Shown one piece after another: positions 61,538-64,000 of a stretch of 64,000 bases of DNA. Origin of the DNA: Phaeobacter sp. GTDB taxonomy: Bacteria > Pseudomonadota > Alphaproteobacteria > Rhodobacterales > Rhodobacteraceae. The notes beneath the pieces were generated by a model. The model was not told where the DNA came from, ran no database searches, and saw nothing but the letters and a program-made list of their open reading frames with translations. The number at the start of each line of letters is the position of its first letter. Position 1 is the stretch's first letter. The stretch covers positions 1 through 64,000 of the forward strand of contig NZ_JAJDWC010000089.1 of NCBI RefSeq assembly GCF_022825805.1. The letters are read 5' to 3'. The translations under genes and the position numbers were made by a program.

Positions 61538-61720
61538 GGCGCTCTCCTTTGCTGTCAAATGCATGCATGGTATGGCGATAACCTAACCACTGCGGGCGGA
61601 GGTTAAACCCTTCATCGTCGATCCAACCGCAAAAAGACCCACCCCGCCCAGAGCGGCGCAGACCAAAGCAAAGCGTTCCCGTTCCTTTGCCGCACCGAGA
61701 ACAACTGACCTCTCAACCAA

Positions 61721-61736
61721 TAATTTGATCAAATTA
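61721..61736. promoter_or_regulatory. 16-bp perfect palindrome TAATTTGATCAAATTA, candidate operator
   Basis: Direct inspection; lies in the divergent peroxiredoxin/ALDH intergenic region. Confidence 0.45.
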
Positions 61737-61831
61737 AATCAGCCCCTCTTGCTGTTGGCAAAGCGCAATGTAAGAGTGTGGCAAATGGTGGGCGGAGGCC
61801 TGCACAAATGGATTGTTCGGGAGGTCACACA

Positions 61832-63271
61832 ATGATCGAAAAACGCGATTTCTACATCAATGGGCAATGGGTTTCACCCGCCGCACCAAACGACTTCGAA
61901 GTGATCGATCCTTCGACAGAGACCCCTTGCGCCGTGATTTCACTGGGTTCAGAGGCCGACACCAATGCAGCGGTTGCTGCTGCAAAGGCCGCACTGCCTG
62001 GCTGGATGGAAACGCCGGTTGCAGAACGTATTGCGCTGGTCGAAAAACTGATCGCGGTCTACGAGACCCGGACCGAAGATCTGGCGCAAGCCATGAGCAT
62101 CGAGATGGGCGCACCCATTGACATGGCCAGGAGCCAGCAAGCCGGCGCAGGCAGCTATCATCTTCAAAATTTCATCCGCGCGGCAAAGAAGTTTGAGTTT
62201 GATCGCCCGCTTGGAGACCATGCTCCCCAGGATCGCATTATCCACGAGGCGGTTGGCGTTGCCGCTCTGATCACCCCGTGGAATTGGCCGATGAACCAAA
62301 TCACCCTGAAAGTCGGGGCCGCCGCGATTGCAGGGTGTACGATGGTTTTGAAACCATCCGAGCAAAGCCCCCTGAACGCTATGATCTTTGCCGAAATGAT
62401 GGATGAGGCGGGGTTCCCGGCTGGGGTCTTCAACCTGGTAAACGGCGACGGTGTTGGGGTTGGCACACAATTGTCCAGCCATCCCGATATCGACATGGTG
62501 TCATTCACCGGATCCACACGCGCAGGCACCGCAATTTCCAAGGCGGCTGCAGATACCTTGAAAAAAGTGCATCTGGAGCTTGGTGGCAAAGGGGCCAATG
62601 TCATCTTTGAAGATGCGGATGAAAAGGCTGTAAAACGCGGTGTGCTACATATGATGAACAACACCGGTCAGAGCTGCAACGCGCCAAGCCGGATGTTGGT
62701 CCAAAAAGAGCTTTATGATCAGGCCGTCGCAGAAGCCGCTGCTGTTGCTGCGAAAGTCGAGGTCGGACCAGCCTCGCAGGAAGGCCGTCATATCGGACCC
62801 GTCGTCAATGAACTGCAGTGGACCAAAATCCAAGGGCTCATTCAAAAAGGCATCGACGAAGGCGCCCGTTTGGTGGCAGGCGGCACAGGGCGGCCGGACG
62901 GTTTGGACAAAGGCTTCTATGTCAAACCCACGATCTTTGCCGATGTGAACAATCAAATGACCATCGCGCGGGAAGAAATTTTTGGCCCGGTGTTGGCGAT
63001 CATCCCTTTTGAAACCGAGGCAGAGGCCATCGAGATTGCCAATGACACGCCCTACGGCCTGACCAACTATGTGCAGACCCAGGATCCGGCCCGCGCCAAT
63101 CGGATGGCCCGGAAACTGCGCGCCGGGATGGTTGAAATGAATGGCAAATCCAGATCTGCAGGATCCCCATTCGGTGGCATGAAGCAATCCGGCAATGGCC
63201 GCGAAGGTGGCAGCTGGGGGATTGAGGATTTCCTTGAAATCAAAGCTGTCGGTGGTTGGGCCGCAGAGTAA
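61832..63271 (+). CDS. Aldehyde dehydrogenase family protein
   Basis: LELGGKGANVIFEDADE and NTGQSCNAPSRM catalytic motifs; start at MIEKRDFYI. Confidence 0.93.
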   Translation: MIEKRDFYINGQWVSPAAPNDFEVIDPSTETPCAVISLGSEADTNAAVAAAKAALPGWMETPVAERIALVEKLIAVYETRTEDLAQAMSIEMGAPIDMARSQQAGAGSYHLQNFIRAAKKFEFDRPLGDHAPQDRIIHEAVGVAALITPWNWPMNQITLKVGAAAIAGCTMVLKPSEQSPLNAMIFAEMMDEAGFPAGVFNLVNGDGVGVGTQLSSHPDIDMVSFTGSTRAGTAISKAAADTLKKVHLELGGKGANVIFEDADEKAVKRGVLHMMNNTGQSCNAPSRMLVQKELYDQAVAEAAAVAAKVEVGPASQEGRHIGPVVNELQWTKIQGLIQKGIDEGARLVAGGTGRPDGLDKGFYVKPTIFADVNNQMTIAREEIFGPVLAIIPFETEAEAIEIANDTPYGLTNYVQTQDPARANRMARKLRAGMVEMNGKSRSAGSPFGGMKQSGNGREGGSWGIEDFLEIKAVGGWAAE

Positions 63272-63305
63272 CGCAGCGTGCATCTGTTGTGTCATTAGCA
63301 AGACC

Positions 63306-63339
63306 AAAGAGCCATCCATTGTGATGGCTCTTTCTTTTT
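63306..63339 (+). terminator. Intrinsic terminator downstream of ALDH
   Basis: AAAGAGCCATC-CATTGT-GATGGCTCTTTCTTTTTC. Confidence 0.88.
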
Positions 63340-63439
63340 CACAGTACTGAAACTCCAATCATAGAGTTGGACTTGACCTCAAACACGCTTGAGCTTGCAG
63401 GATTCCCAACATTGGAAATTTGTAAGGCAGAGTGTGAAA

Positions 63440-63934
63440 ATGGAGACCACCCAAACCGATGTTGCCCCGCTAAACCTGGACCTTCGCGGGATCTATGAAA
63501 CGCATCTGACAGTGCGCAACCTCGAGGTATCGCTGAACTTCTATCAACAGAAGCTCGGTCTTCGACTGGCCCGTATGCTGTCGGAGCGACGTGCTGCCTT
63601 CCTATGGGTCGGCGCACCACAATCAGGGATGCTTGGCCTCTGGGAAAGCGGCAGTGCGCCGTTGGGGCTCAGGCTACATATGGCGTTTCGCAGTTCACTC
63701 CAGAAGATAGAGACCATGTGTCAGACACTGCGTACGCAGGACATCACACCGTTGGACTTCGATGGTGTTTCCACTGATGAACCTGTCGTCATCGGATGGA
63801 TGCCCGCGGTCTCTATTTATGTGAAGGACCCAGATGGGCATTCCATTGAATTTATAAACTACCTAGATGAAGCACCCGCACCTGATCTTGGGGTGGTCCC
63901 ACTGAGCATTTGGACAAAGCGCAAGCCGGTCTAG
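63440..63934 (+). CDS. VOC (glyoxalase/bleomycin-resistance) family protein
   Basis: YETHLTVRNLEVSLNFYQQKLGLRL and VKDPDGHSIEFI motifs. Confidence 0.88.
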   Translation: METTQTDVAPLNLDLRGIYETHLTVRNLEVSLNFYQQKLGLRLARMLSERRAAFLWVGAPQSGMLGLWESGSAPLGLRLHMAFRSSLQKIETMCQTLRTQDITPLDFDGVSTDEPVVIGWMPAVSIYVKDPDGHSIEFINYLDEAPAPDLGVVPLSIWTKRKPV

Positions 63935-64000
63935 GCATTGCAGGACTGGCCAGCATCCGGGCCAACGCGTATGAGGGCAGTGTTGATGGTACGGAGCACG

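Noticed and set aside
61721-61736. FNR/FnrL box
   Set aside because: The site reads TTGATCAA without the N4 spacer required by TTGAT-N4-ATCAA, so it is not called as FNR.

Overview
The window is a gene-dense, largely chromosomal-core segment that looks like a marine Rhodobacteraceae (Roseobacter-group) alphaproteobacterium. That assignment is inferred from protein style and synteny; no database search was run. I support about 56 CDSs, one tRNA (Val-GAC), and several intrinsic terminators and operator-like palindromes. I found no rRNA, CRISPR array or intact mobile element. Main blocks: msrPQ / clpB / pyrF; dinB with an N-terminal zinc ribbon; tRNA-Val and rpmJ (L36, absent from the supplied ORF track); an Fbp-type iron transporter split around a CobW/COG0523 GTPase; a LivKHMGF-type ABC transporter with two acyl-CoA ligases and a divergent PAS hybrid kinase/response regulator pair; a saccharopine dehydrogenase operon; rmuC and mutL; a Sit/Mnt-type metal transporter whose SitC permease carries a DtxR-like C-terminal tail, with two TTGCRA-N5-TCGCAA operator-like sites upstream; deoC plus an ALDH16-like double aldehyde dehydrogenase; a paired M16 peptidase operon, lspA, purH, heparinase-like gene and rsmB; dapB; rbfA-truB-rpsO-pnp with non-canonical insertions; GT25; 1-Cys peroxiredoxin; ALDH; and a VOC protein. 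I did not find a clear novel defence or mobile system. The best leads are the SitC-DtxR fusion with its tandem operator, the ligand-transport/ligase/two-component locus, the COG0523 GTPase within the iron locus, and a few unexplained non-coding signals.
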